DNA of 64,000 bases, from positions 62,001 through 126,000 of the forward strand of contig CBDBVC010000016.1 in assembly GCA_965212525.1 (NCBI GenBank). Direction: 5' to 3'. Origin of the DNA: SZUA-38 sp965212525. Its GTDB lineage: Bacteria; Pseudomonadota; Gammaproteobacteria; Xanthomonadales; SZUA-38. Positions 35,268 to 44,913 of this stretch are shown here, piece after piece. Each line of letters starts with the position of its first letter. Position 1 is the first letter of the stretch. Both the position numbers and the translations under genes were made by a program. The notes beneath the pieces are model-generated. The model was given only the letters and a program-made list of their open reading frames with translations, was not told the DNA's origin and made no database searches.

Positions 35268-37292
35268 ATGAACATTCCCGGTTATGACATTCTCGGCAAG
35301 ATCGGCGATGGTGGCATGGCTGTGGTCTATCTTGCGGTACAGAGCTCGCTGGACCGTGAAGTTGCCCTCAAGGTGCTGAAGGAATTCACCGACGACGATC
35401 CCAACCGACTCGATCGGTTCATGAATGAAGCACGTACCGTAGCCCGGCTGGAGCATCCCAATATCGTCAGTGTCTACGATTTCGGGCGCTCACCTACGGG
35501 GCGTCTGTTCTACAGCATGCCCAATCTGACCCGTGGTGATCTGAGCGAATTCGAATACGAAACAGACGAACAGCTCGCCGAGGTGATCCTGCAGGTATGC
35601 AAGGGCCTGGCCTATGCACATGAACACGATGTGATACACCGTGACATCAAGCCTGAAAATATTCTGTTTGATCATCAGGGTCAGGTGCAGATTGCCGATT
35701 TCGGTATTGCATTTTCCACCCGTACGACGCGTCGTATCACCAAGGAAGGACATGCCGTCGGCAGCGCACATTACATGAGCGCTGAACAGGCACGTGGCAA
35801 GGCCGTGGATCATCGATCGGATATCTACAGCGTGGGGATTGTGCTGTACGAACTTCTCACCGGTCATACGCCGTTCAATGGCAGTGATGATGTCTCGGTG
35901 CTGGTGGCACAGGTAACAGAACCGGTGCCACCATTGCCTGATGATTACCGGCACTGGCAATCCATCCTGAATCGAGCACTGGCCAAAAAGCCATCAAATC
36001 GATATCAGCACATCGATGACATGGCCAATGCGATACAGCAGCTGATCGACTCGGCGCCGACTCAGCGTACACGACAACACCAGTCGCTGTCGCACCCACT
36101 GTCATGGTTGACGCGGTTGCTGCCGGCACCCCTTCTGTCGAGGACACTGTGGGCCGGCGTTCTGTCGTTCACCGCGCTGGCTGTGATGATTCTGCTTTTC
36201 TATCGCGTCATTGCCGATGGCCGCGATGATCAGCTTGGCGATAGCAGTCAGATCGATACCGCAGCTGAGACTGAAACGAGTCCCGATGAAATGACGGCGG
36301 ATCAGCAAATGCCGGCATCCGAATCCGTTCGTTCGGGAGAGGGTGATGAATCGCCAGTCGTGTCGCAGTTAGCTGATGATGACCCACAGGACCTTGAGTC
36401 ATCATCCGGAACGATCGCGGCATCCGATGCCGAATCAGCGTCGGCAGAGCCCGAGTCAGAGATCGCCACGGCTCAACCGGCCGATCAGCAAGCCGCTGAG
36501 ACGGTGCCCGAGACCTACAGGGCAGGCCAGATCATCACCGATCTGATCGGCATCGAATCGGTGGTGATACCTGGCCGCATCATGCTCGATGGTGAAACAG
36601 TCAGTGAGCACGATCATCTGTTCAGTGTCACCCGATTCGAAATCACGCGCGGGCTCTATCGCCGGTTCGCCGAGGAAACCGGAGAGGTTCAGGTGGATTG
36701 CCACACGTCTTCCAGAACCGCAATCGGCCTGCGTGATCTGAACTGGCAACAGCCCGGCTATACCCAGGAGGATGATCACCCCGTGGTTTGCGTCAGCTGG
36801 AACAATGCCAACCGCTTTGCTCGCTGGCTCCGGCGCACGACAGGCCAGCCCTATCGCCTGCCCAGTGATTCGGAATGGGTACACGTTGCTGCCGCAGCCC
36901 GTACCGTTGCCGATGACTGCAGTCGTGGCAACAGTGCCGGCAAGGAAAGCAGCAAGATATTCGAAACCTACAGGTGTCACGATAATTACCGTGAGACGGC
37001 ACCGGTGGGCAGTTACCGGTCGAATGCGCTCAAGCTTCACGACCTGCAGGGAAACGTGGCCGAATGGACCACCGGTTGTGCCCCTGAACAGCGCACGCGC
37101 GACAAGTTTCTGAGTTCTCTCAATATCATGGACAGGGGCAAGTGTGATCGTCGAGTCATACGGGGAACCTCATGGCGTGACGGCAGAAATCAGAATATTC
37201 TCGAACGTGTTCAGCTGGCAGATCAGGATCAGGGTCTGGCAGATGTCGGCTTCAGGCTGGTAATCGCCCTGCAGCAGGGTGGCGACGAATAG
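35268..37292 (+). CDS. membrane Ser/Thr protein kinase fused to an FGE-sulfatase (SUMF1-like) domain
   Basis: This 674-aa protein has three parts. Residues ~5-262 are a Hanks-type kinase: Gly-rich loop GDGGMAVVYLA, Lys35, catalytic loop HRDIKPEN (Asp126) and DFG (Asp144). After a short basic stretch, one membrane span (~294-314) follows, then ~110 residues of acidic, Ser- and Glu-rich linker. The C-terminal ~240 residues form a formylglycine-generating-enzyme-like domain: HPVVCVSWNNANRFARWL, YRLPSDSEW, LHDLQGNVAEWT and DVGFRLV. The topology places the kinase inside and the FGE-like domain outside. In such fusions the domain is usually a sensor or ligand-binding module rather than a sulfatase activator. 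The ribosome site is weak. Confidence 0.92.
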   Translation: MNIPGYDILGKIGDGGMAVVYLAVQSSLDREVALKVLKEFTDDDPNRLDRFMNEARTVARLEHPNIVSVYDFGRSPTGRLFYSMPNLTRGDLSEFEYETDEQLAEVILQVCKGLAYAHEHDVIHRDIKPENILFDHQGQVQIADFGIAFSTRTTRRITKEGHAVGSAHYMSAEQARGKAVDHRSDIYSVGIVLYELLTGHTPFNGSDDVSVLVAQVTEPVPPLPDDYRHWQSILNRALAKKPSNRYQHIDDMANAIQQLIDSAPTQRTRQHQSLSHPLSWLTRLLPAPLLSRTLWAGVLSFTALAVMILLFYRVIADGRDDQLGDSSQIDTAAETETSPDEMTADQQMPASESVRSGEGDESPVVSQLADDDPQDLESSSGTIAASDAESASAEPESEIATAQPADQQAAETVPETYRAGQIITDLIGIESVVIPGRIMLDGETVSEHDHLFSVTRFEITRGLYRRFAEETGEVQVDCHTSSRTAIGLRDLNWQQPGYTQEDDHPVVCVSWNNANRFARWLRRTTGQPYRLPSDSEWVHVAAAARTVADDCSRGNSAGKESSKIFETYRCHDNYRETAPVGSYRSNALKLHDLQGNVAEWTTGCAPEQRTRDKFLSSLNIMDRGKCDRRVIRGTSWRDGRNQNILERVQLADQDQGLADVGFRLVIALQQGGDE

Positions 37293-37419
37293 GACGCTGA
37301 CCGACGCTCAACTCATTCCTGATTGGTGGCGATTGTCATTCATGTCCCGCTCCAGGACGGATATCTGCTGATGACGCAAATGGCACAGGAAGCGTGTCCG
37401 CAGAATGTGACATAATCGC

Positions 37420-38094
37420 ATGATGAAATCCTTCGTCATGTCGCGCAAGAACGAGATCCTGATCGTATTTCTTCTGCTGATTCCGGTGACACTGCTGTGG
37501 AATACCTACTGGCTGCTGCCTCTGAAAATCCTGGTGGTGATGTTTCATGAACTGTCACATGCACTGATGACCTGGGTTACCGGTGGCAGTGTGGTGTCTT
37601 TCGATGTCAATCTGCAACAGGGCGGATCAGTCAGCAGTAGCGGTGGTAATCGCTTCCTGACACTCAATGCAGGCTATCTTGGGTCATTGCTGTTCGGATA
37701 TCTGTTGATGGTCTGTGCCGGTAGAACAACAGCAGGAAAAACCGTTTCAGGCCTGATCAGCATTATCCTGCTGCTGATTGTCATACTCTATGTCAGAACC
37801 GCCGCAGGTCTTGCGCTCTGTCTTGCTGCCGTGCTGCTGTTCGGGTTTCTGGCACTAAAGACGCGACCGGCACTGCTGCGGATATCATTGCTCCTGATCG
37901 GGCTGACCAGTCTGTGTTATGCCCCGCTGGATATCTACAGCGATACCATGACCGGATCGGGAGGTCGCTCGGACGCCTCGATGCTGGCTGCCGAATACGG
38001 CGGTTTTACCTGGTTATGGGGCAGTCTCTGGCTGGTGCTCAGTGTGGTGGTGATTTTCTATACCCTGCGCAAGTTACTTCGCAGTACCGCCTGA
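37420..38094 (+). CDS. M50B-like membrane metallopeptidase
   Basis: This 224-aa polytopic protein carries an intramembrane HELSH motif in MFHELSHALMTW, the zinc-binding signature of M50-like site-2-protease relatives (M50B/PF13398 type). A later membrane segment with CYAPLDIYSDTM supplies a candidate Asp ligand. Site-2 proteases cleave substrates within the membrane, often to release regulators, but this short M50B branch is uncharacterised. It has no PDZ domain. The start at 37420 (MMKSF) has little ribosome site; the second ATG is equally possible. It follows the kinase gene by 127 bp. Confidence 0.8.
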   Translation: MMKSFVMSRKNEILIVFLLLIPVTLLWNTYWLLPLKILVVMFHELSHALMTWVTGGSVVSFDVNLQQGGSVSSSGGNRFLTLNAGYLGSLLFGYLLMVCAGRTTAGKTVSGLISIILLLIVILYVRTAAGLALCLAAVLLFGFLALKTRPALLRISLLLIGLTSLCYAPLDIYSDTMTGSGGRSDASMLAAEYGGFTWLWGSLWLVLSVVVIFYTLRKLLRSTA

Positions 38095-38265
38095 AAATCA
38101 GGGTGCTGTTGCCTTTACTGTATTTGAATCATTCTTCAATGGTGTTCGTGTTATGATCCGCAGCTTACCATTTCAGCCGCTCGGTTGCGCTGGTGATTCT
38201 GCGCTGAAGTGATTCAGATATTGAGAATTCAGAAAATTAAATCCATTAAAAACAGGAGCCTGCAG

Positions 38266-39366
38266 ATGAAATTTAAAACTACTATTATCATGATGGCTCT
38301 GATGCCACTGGTTCTCCTGCAGTCTGTAGCTGCTGATGATCTGGACAAGATCAAACTGCCTGAAGGATTTGGCATCGAGGTCTGGGTTGATGATGTCGAG
38401 AACGCACGTCAGATGGCTCTTGGCGACAAGGGTACGCTGTTCGTTGGCAGTCGCCGCGCCGGCAAGGTGCACGCCATCACCGACAGTGACGGTGATGGAA
38501 GGCATGACACGATGACAGTCATCGCCAGCAAACTGAACCTGCCATCAGGACTCACATTCCACAAGGGTGATCTGTACGTCGCAGAAGTAGACAGTATCTG
38601 GCGTTATCCTGGCATCGAGGACAGTCTCGACAGTATCCCGGATCCCGAACTGGTCTACGATGAACTCCCCGATGACAAGCATCACGGCTGGAAGTACATC
38701 AAGTTCGGTCCCGATGGCAAGCTCTATATTCCGGTCGGAGCCCCATGCAATATCTGTGATGAAGATGGCTATGCCACGATTCGCAGCGTCAACCTCGAGG
38801 ACAGATCTCACACGATCGTGGCGCGGGGTGTCCGCAACAGTGTGGGCTTCGATTTTCACCCAGTCAGTGGCGAACTCTACTTCACCGATAACGGAAGGGA
38901 CTGGATGGGCGATAATCTGCCATCGTGTGAACTCAATCGAGTCACCAGTGAGGGTCAGCATTTCGGCTATCCGTACTTTCATCAGGATGGTCTGCCTGAC
39001 CCTGAATTCGGCGAGGGCAGGACAGCTGAAGATTATGTGATGCCGGTTGCCAATCTGGGGCCGCATGTCGCGCCTCTTGGCATGCTGTTCTATACCGGTG
39101 AACAGTTTCCAGCTGACTACAGGGGATCGATACTGATTGCTGAACACGGTTCATGGAATCGCAGCAGTAAGATCGGCTATCGACTGCGTCGTGCTGTCAT
39201 TTCAGACGATGGGGCACTGGAGAAGCTCGAGGTATTTGCCCAGGGCTGGTTGCAGGGTGAGGAGGCCTGGGGAAGGCCGGTTGATGTCATCCAGCTTGAT
39301 GACGGGTCGGTACTGGTGTCCGATGATGCGGCCAATCAGATCTACCGGATTTACTACAAGGGCTGA
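38266..39366 (+). CDS. exported PQQ-dependent sugar dehydrogenase-like protein
   Basis: This 366-aa protein has a signal peptide (ending SVAADD) and the six-bladed propeller motifs of the soluble glucose/sorbosone dehydrogenase family: LPEGFGIEVW, SGLTFHKGDLYVAE, HHGWKYIKFGPDGKLYIPVG, NSVGFDFHPVSGELYFTDNGRDW and AEHGSWNRSSKIGYR. The family oxidises sugars in the periplasm with PQQ; the exact sugar is unknown and PQQ genes are not in this window. ATG 38266 follows AGGAG with good spacing; the frame stays open further upstream without support. Confidence 0.88.
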   Translation: MKFKTTIIMMALMPLVLLQSVAADDLDKIKLPEGFGIEVWVDDVENARQMALGDKGTLFVGSRRAGKVHAITDSDGDGRHDTMTVIASKLNLPSGLTFHKGDLYVAEVDSIWRYPGIEDSLDSIPDPELVYDELPDDKHHGWKYIKFGPDGKLYIPVGAPCNICDEDGYATIRSVNLEDRSHTIVARGVRNSVGFDFHPVSGELYFTDNGRDWMGDNLPSCELNRVTSEGQHFGYPYFHQDGLPDPEFGEGRTAEDYVMPVANLGPHVAPLGMLFYTGEQFPADYRGSILIAEHGSWNRSSKIGYRLRRAVISDDGALEKLEVFAQGWLQGEEAWGRPVDVIQLDDGSVLVSDDAANQIYRIYYKG

Positions 39367-39532
39367 TTACAAGAACCGAGCGTTGTGACACAGCGTGCTG
39401 ACAGCTGCTGAGCCACTGCATGTTCCATGCTGGATTCAGCAACTGTTGACAATGCTGGGCTGACTGAAACATCAGTCGATTCGGCACATCTGCATCAAAG
39501 AAGCTAAACTCTCAGGGAGGAGACCGAGAATA

Positions 39533-42421
39533 ATGAGTCGACACATACCGGTTGCCGGGCAGCGTTATATCAGTCAGTCAGAACCTGAGCTGGGTCTTGG
39601 CAGAGTGACTGATTATGATGGACGATTACTCTGCCTTGAATTTCCAGCCGTGGCCGAACAACGCACCTACCAGTTCCGGGAGGCTCCGGTCAGTCGGATC
39701 GAGTTTCAGCCGGGTGACCAGATTCGCGGCTCGCATGACCCGGACTGGGCGCATCATCAGTGGGTCGTCACCCGCGTTGAACAGCACGGTGAGAATCTGG
39801 TTTACACACTGGACTGTGAAATTCCGGGTTCCAGCATCACGGTATCTGAATCGGAGCTGCCATCAGACATCCGTTTCGGGTCACCGGATCAGCGCTTTTC
39901 CTCGGGCCAGATTGATCGCCTTGGCAGTTTCGATTCATTTGTCGAAACACTCACAGTCGATGCCAGTCTGAGGGCTTCTGTGACTGCCGGGCTGGGAGGC
40001 TGTCGCACGGAACTGCTGCCGCATCAGTTGTACATCGCTGAAAAAGTGTGCAACCGTCTGTCGCCGCGTGTTTTGCTGGCTGATCAGGTCGGACTGGGCA
40101 AGACCATCGAAGCCGGCATTATCCTTCACAAGTTGCTGATCACTGGGCAGGCCAGCCGTGTGCTGCTGCTGGTTCCTGATTCGCTGGTTCATCAATGGCT
40201 GGTCGAGATGCTCAGGCGTTTCAATCTGACGTTTTCACTGTTCGATGTCGATCGTTTCATGTCGCTGATCGAATCCGAGGGAAACCCGTTCGAATCCGAG
40301 CAATTGATCATCTGTTCCATGGATCTGTTGAGTATGGACGAGGTCATGCTTGCAGCCATCAGCCAGGCACAATGGGATATGGTTGTCGTGGATGAAGCCC
40401 ATCACCTGGCCTGGTCTGCACATGGCGTCAATCAGGCCTATCATTGTGTCGAGCAGCTGGCGCTCAAGACCAATGGTGTTCTGTTGCTGACCGCCACACC
40501 GGAAGCTGGCGGCCTGGATGGTCAGTTCGGATTGCTGCGACTGCTGGATCCCGACCGGTTTCACGACCTTGATTCCTATCACAGTGATCAGGCCAGATAC
40601 AAACGTGTCAATGACTGCATCACGGAACTGATGGATTCGCCAGCCAGCGATCTGGCGCCGGTGATCGCAACCATCAATGATTCCCTGTCACTGACCGATG
40701 GTCTGGCACTGGATTCGGACCTGGGCCGGGAAGATCTGATCCAGCAGTTACTCGACCGGCATGGCACTGGGCGAGTCCTGTTTCGCAATACACGCAAGGC
40801 GGTGGGCGGATTTCCTGATCGAAAACTGATTTCCGAGCACATGAGTCTGCCCGATGAATACCGACGGCTGAGGGATGATGATCCGATTCTTTATCCTGAA
40901 CGAATCTGGACCGTCAGTCAGCAGACCGGTGAAGAAGATCTGGCACTGAGTACCCAATGGTGTCATTTCGATCCTCGTTCGGCACGACTGATCGAATTGA
41001 TGGCCGAGCCCGATATCGGCAAGGTACTGCTGATCTGTCATCACGCTGAAACGGCAGTGGAACTGGCAAAGTTCTGCCGTGACAAGGGCATCCGCTGTGC
41101 CGCCTTCCATGAACACCTGACGATTATCGAACGTGACAGGGCTGCTGCCTATTTTTCCGATATGGACGAAGGCGCACAGCTGCTGATCTGTTCAGAGATC
41201 GGAAGCGAAGGCCGCAACTTTCAGTTTGCTCACCATCTGGTCATGTTCGATCTGCCGCCAGATCCGGATCTGGTCGAGCAACGCATCGGACGACTCGACC
41301 GGATAGGCCAGAAACAGGATATCCGGATTCACATCTGGCCACTGGTCAACAGCGCCCAGATGGTCCTGTTCGACTGGATGAATCAGGGACTGGACCTGTT
41401 CACTCGATCACTGTCCGGTGCCTGGAGTATCTATCACAGGCACGCTGACGAGCTCGACTGGCTGATGAGGAATGTGGATGAACATGCAAGAACTCACCAG
41501 CTATACAAACAGACACGTGAGGATGTGGTCCAGATGCTGGCCATGCAGCAGCAGGGTCGGGATCGACTGATAGAACTCAATTCCTGTCGCGAGGATGAGG
41601 CCAATGACATCATCGACAGGATCATTGAGGCAGAGCAGGGTGAGGGTAATGGCAATGCCTTGCAGGCCTATTTGCACAGACTGCTCGATGAGCTCGGCAT
41701 AGAACATGAGTTTCATTCTGACCAGACTGATGTGATTCGCGAGGGTGAACACATGCGAATCGATCATGTGCCGGGCCTGGGAGAGGACGGGATGACGGTT
41801 ACCTGGTCGCGTGAGAAGGCTCTCAGGCGTGAGGATATCGGGTTCATGAGCTGGGAGCATCCGTTGCTGAGATCACTGATGAGTCATGTGATCGACGGCG
41901 GAATCGGCTCATCAACACTGGGTATGATCAAGAACAGCACGCTGATGCCCCAGGGAACCGTATTGTTCGAACTGATCCATCAGCTGGATGTGATGGCGCC
42001 CGTGGCACTTCGCCTCGGACGTTTTCTGCCAATGAAGCCCGTCAGGTTGCTGTTCAGTCATAACGGTGAAGAGTTGTCACAGCAGTTAAGCGGTGATCAG
42101 CTTACAAGACTCGCCAGGAAGGTTCCGGCTGCGATACGGCAACCGGCCATCAAGCAGCTTAAACCGGTACTCGAACAGATCATGACACGGGCATCAAAAC
42201 GGCTGGCCGCACAGGCTGAACCTCAGCGTAATCTCGCACGTGATGCCATCGAACGTGAACTGGGATCGGAGCTGGATCGATTACGGCAACTGAAGGCCAT
42301 CAATCCCGGTGTTCGCCAGTCTGAGATCGATGCACTCAAGCATCGCCATGACAACACCCTGCAGCTGGCTGGGCAGGCGGAATACCAGTTACGCGCCATC
42401 AGGGTTCTGATCTTCAGCTGA
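39533..42421 (+). CDS. rapA: RapA, RNA polymerase-associated Swi2/Snf2 ATPase
   Basis: This 962-aa protein is almost the length of E. coli RapA (968). It shows the N-terminal Tudor-like domain, then the ATPase: motif I LADQVGLGKTIEAG, motif II VVVDEAHHLAW, motif III LLTATP and motif VI in HLVMFDLPPDPDLVEQRIGRLDRIGQ (split across the C-terminal RecA lobe). The C-terminal Rpb-interacting and spacer regions are present. RapA recycles RNA polymerase after termination, especially at high salt. GGGAGGAG precedes the ATG. It is a single gene; the small basic protein follows 101 bp later. Confidence 0.95.
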   Translation: MSRHIPVAGQRYISQSEPELGLGRVTDYDGRLLCLEFPAVAEQRTYQFREAPVSRIEFQPGDQIRGSHDPDWAHHQWVVTRVEQHGENLVYTLDCEIPGSSITVSESELPSDIRFGSPDQRFSSGQIDRLGSFDSFVETLTVDASLRASVTAGLGGCRTELLPHQLYIAEKVCNRLSPRVLLADQVGLGKTIEAGIILHKLLITGQASRVLLLVPDSLVHQWLVEMLRRFNLTFSLFDVDRFMSLIESEGNPFESEQLIICSMDLLSMDEVMLAAISQAQWDMVVVDEAHHLAWSAHGVNQAYHCVEQLALKTNGVLLLTATPEAGGLDGQFGLLRLLDPDRFHDLDSYHSDQARYKRVNDCITELMDSPASDLAPVIATINDSLSLTDGLALDSDLGREDLIQQLLDRHGTGRVLFRNTRKAVGGFPDRKLISEHMSLPDEYRRLRDDDPILYPERIWTVSQQTGEEDLALSTQWCHFDPRSARLIELMAEPDIGKVLLICHHAETAVELAKFCRDKGIRCAAFHEHLTIIERDRAAAYFSDMDEGAQLLICSEIGSEGRNFQFAHHLVMFDLPPDPDLVEQRIGRLDRIGQKQDIRIHIWPLVNSAQMVLFDWMNQGLDLFTRSLSGAWSIYHRHADELDWLMRNVDEHARTHQLYKQTREDVVQMLAMQQQGRDRLIELNSCREDEANDIIDRIIEAEQGEGNGNALQAYLHRLLDELGIEHEFHSDQTDVIREGEHMRIDHVPGLGEDGMTVTWSREKALRREDIGFMSWEHPLLRSLMSHVIDGGIGSSTLGMIKNSTLMPQGTVLFELIHQLDVMAPVALRLGRFLPMKPVRLLFSHNGEELSQQLSGDQLTRLARKVPAAIRQPAIKQLKPVLEQIMTRASKRLAAQAEPQRNLARDAIERELGSELDRLRQLKAINPGVRQSEIDALKHRHDNTLQLAGQAEYQLRAIRVLIFS

Positions 42422-42522
42422 CGATTGCATGCCGGAATTGTCACTGAGATCGGTTCGATTGTGTTGATTTGTTTCTGATGTGGACTACTATTGAGACACA
42501 GCAACCACACGGGGGAATCAAC

Positions 42523-42774
42523 ATGTCCATTCGTAGCCTTGTACTGATCCTCTGCCTTCTGTTCTGCCTGCCTGCGCTGGCGACAGTACCGATGGCAGAA
42601 ATCTCTGACCCACCACAGCGGACGAATAAAACGGTGAAGGACAAACAGCAGGATCAGGCTCGCAAGCAGAACAAGTCCCGTCAGCAGCCACCTGCCGACA
42701 AGCCCGGTCACAAACCGGTTAACCAGCGTCAGAAAGGCGACAAGAAGCAGAAAGAGCCCGATCTTCAGGGATAA
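42523..42774 (+). CDS. small exported Lys/Gln-rich basic protein
   Basis: This 83-aa protein has a signal peptide (MSIRSLVLILCLLFCLPALA) and a mature part of only about 60 residues dominated by Lys, Gln, Pro and Asp (for example KQQDQARKQNKSRQQPP). No cysteine or hydrophobic core remains after cleavage, so the mature protein is probably disordered and highly basic. GGGGGAA lies just before the ATG. It resembles no family I can name. A role in binding polyanions or as a precursor peptide is speculative. Confidence 0.55.
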   Translation: MSIRSLVLILCLLFCLPALATVPMAEISDPPQRTNKTVKDKQQDQARKQNKSRQQPPADKPGHKPVNQRQKGDKKQKEPDLQG

Positions 42775-42950
42775 TCTGTCATCCCGGTCATTACGACTGA
42801 GGATCGTCCTGAGTGCAGTGCCAATCGTGCCATGCCGATTGGCCCGTGACGGCCGTGACGACGAACGAGTATGATAGACTCTGCTTTTTCTGAACCGGAC
42901 CTGTATTCAGGTGCCGGTTCATTCATGTCAGTCATCAGCGAGTAGCTTGC

Positions 42951-44786
42951 ATGATCAAGAAAATTCTCAAGTGGTTTACCCTTGTCCTGACCGCCGTCAT
43001 TGTGCTGGGCGGGTCTTTTGCTGCACATGAATGGTATGCCGACAAGCCATTCTTCTTCCGGGCGTACCTGGATCGAGCCATGGTCAGGATGGCGTTCAGT
43101 AACCCTGAAACACTGACATCACTCGGCTTTCTTGAATCTGTCGGTATCAACGGGCACAACGCTGAACTCGCCGATGTACATCCCGATCGCACCACAGAGA
43201 TGTTTGCTTCATTAAGGGAGCTGCGACAGGGGCTGTTGCAGTATGAGGATGAGGATCTGGACGAGAGTCAGCGGATGACCAAGGAACTGGTGCTGAATCT
43301 GCTCGATATGGTCGGTGAGGCCGAGCGCTTCCGTTACCATTACTATCCGGCCAACCAGATGTTCGGTATCCAGAGTTCGTTCCCGAGCTTCATGGAATCC
43401 AAGCATCGTGTCAATTCGCTGGAGGATGCACAGCACTACCTGGCAAGACTCGGAAAACTGGAAACCAAATTCGACCAGTATCTGATAGACCTCAGGTTAC
43501 GCGAGGAGAACGGCATCATTCCACCCCGTTTCGTCGTCGATCGGGTGATTGATCAGATGACTGATTTTGTCAACACAGCGCCTGAAGAGAATATCCTCTA
43601 TACCTCGCTGGCTGACAAACTGGACGAGGTTGAGGATCTGACCGCAACCGAGCGAAGCAACGTGCTTGATGATGCCCGGCGTGAAATCATTGCCAATGTC
43701 TATCCGGCGTATCAGAAGTTCATTGATTATTTCACCGAGCTGGCACCCAGGGCTGGCGATGATCACGGCTACTGGCATCTGCCCGATGGCGATGAAGCCT
43801 ACCGGCTGGCGCTGCGTTTCTTCACCACCACTGACATGACTGCGGACGAGATCCACAATCTCGGATTGCTGGAGGTCGACCGAATTCAGGCAGAGATGCT
43901 GCAGATCTTCGACACCCTGGGAATTGACACCTCGCTTGGTTACAAGAAAGCCATGACGGACTTTGCTGCCGATCCCGGTTTCTACTATCCCGACAATGAT
44001 GCGGGCAGGGCGCAGATACTGGTGGATTATCAGGTCATTCTGGATGAGATCGATGCCGGTATTGATGCCGCCTTCAATATCAGGCCCGAGGCCGGCATGG
44101 AGGTAGTCCGGATCCCCGAGTTCAAGGAGGAAACATCGCCAGGTGCCTACTACGAGCCGCCGTCTCTGGATGGCAGCAGACCGGGCCGGTTCTATGCCAA
44201 TCTCTACGATATCAGAGCCACGCCCAGGTACAGCATGCGCACGCTGGCCTATCACGAGGGTATTCCGGGTCACCATTTCCAGATCGCCATTGCCATGGAA
44301 CTGGAGGGCATGCCCATGATCAGGAAGTTCGCACCCTATACAGGCTATGTCGAGGGCTGGGCGCTGTATACCGAATATCTGGCGTGGGAGCTGGGATTCC
44401 ATGACAACCCGGAAGACAATATCGGGCGGCTTGATGATGAACTGCTGCGGGCGGTCAGGCTGGTCGTCGACACCGGCATCCACCACAAGCGCTGGACTCG
44501 CGAGGAAGCCATTGACTACATGCTGGCCAATACCGGCAAGGCCGAGAGTGATGTCATTGCCGAAGTCGAACGGTATATCGTCATGCCAGGCCAGGCAACT
44601 GCCTACAAGGTGGGCATGATGAAGATACTGGAACTGCGCGAGAAGGCTCGCACGGCGCTGGGTTCGAAATTCGATATTCGCGATTTCCATGATGCGGTTC
44701 TGAAAAACGGCGCGGTACCGCTGGATTTTCTGGAACGAATCATTGATGACTACATCGAGGACACACTGGCCGGGCAGGCCGGTTAA
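42951..44786 (+). CDS. DUF885 family peptidase-like protein
   Basis: This 611-aa protein has an N-terminal membrane anchor or uncleaved signal (MIKKILKWFTLVLTAVIVLGG) and a large helical body. The DUF885 zinc signature is at 435-442 (HEGIPGHH), followed by the third-ligand candidate in YVEGWALYTEYL and a C-terminal PGQATAYKVGMMKI block, all typical of the family. DUF885 proteins are thought to be gluzincin-like metallopeptidases, but substrates are unknown. It joins the other exported peptidases of the window. There is no close operon partner. Confidence 0.88.
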   Translation: MIKKILKWFTLVLTAVIVLGGSFAAHEWYADKPFFFRAYLDRAMVRMAFSNPETLTSLGFLESVGINGHNAELADVHPDRTTEMFASLRELRQGLLQYEDEDLDESQRMTKELVLNLLDMVGEAERFRYHYYPANQMFGIQSSFPSFMESKHRVNSLEDAQHYLARLGKLETKFDQYLIDLRLREENGIIPPRFVVDRVIDQMTDFVNTAPEENILYTSLADKLDEVEDLTATERSNVLDDARREIIANVYPAYQKFIDYFTELAPRAGDDHGYWHLPDGDEAYRLALRFFTTTDMTADEIHNLGLLEVDRIQAEMLQIFDTLGIDTSLGYKKAMTDFAADPGFYYPDNDAGRAQILVDYQVILDEIDAGIDAAFNIRPEAGMEVVRIPEFKEETSPGAYYEPPSLDGSRPGRFYANLYDIRATPRYSMRTLAYHEGIPGHHFQIAIAMELEGMPMIRKFAPYTGYVEGWALYTEYLAWELGFHDNPEDNIGRLDDELLRAVRLVVDTGIHHKRWTREEAIDYMLANTGKAESDVIAEVERYIVMPGQATAYKVGMMKILELREKARTALGSKFDIRDFHDAVLKNGAVPLDFLERIIDDYIEDTLAGQAG

Positions 44787-44913
44787 CCTGACCCGGCATA
44801 CAGAGCAGGGCACAATGATTTACCTGTCCTGATCAGTGCCTGGACACTTTTTGTAATCAAATCGTGTTAACGTCAGTCTCATTCAGTATCGTCCTGTTAC
44901 CTGGGGAGCTTGC

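Noticed and set aside
43497..44813. 438-residue minus-strand frame over the DUF885 gene
   Set aside because: Antisense shadow of a conserved zinc-peptidase-like gene; no motif of its own.
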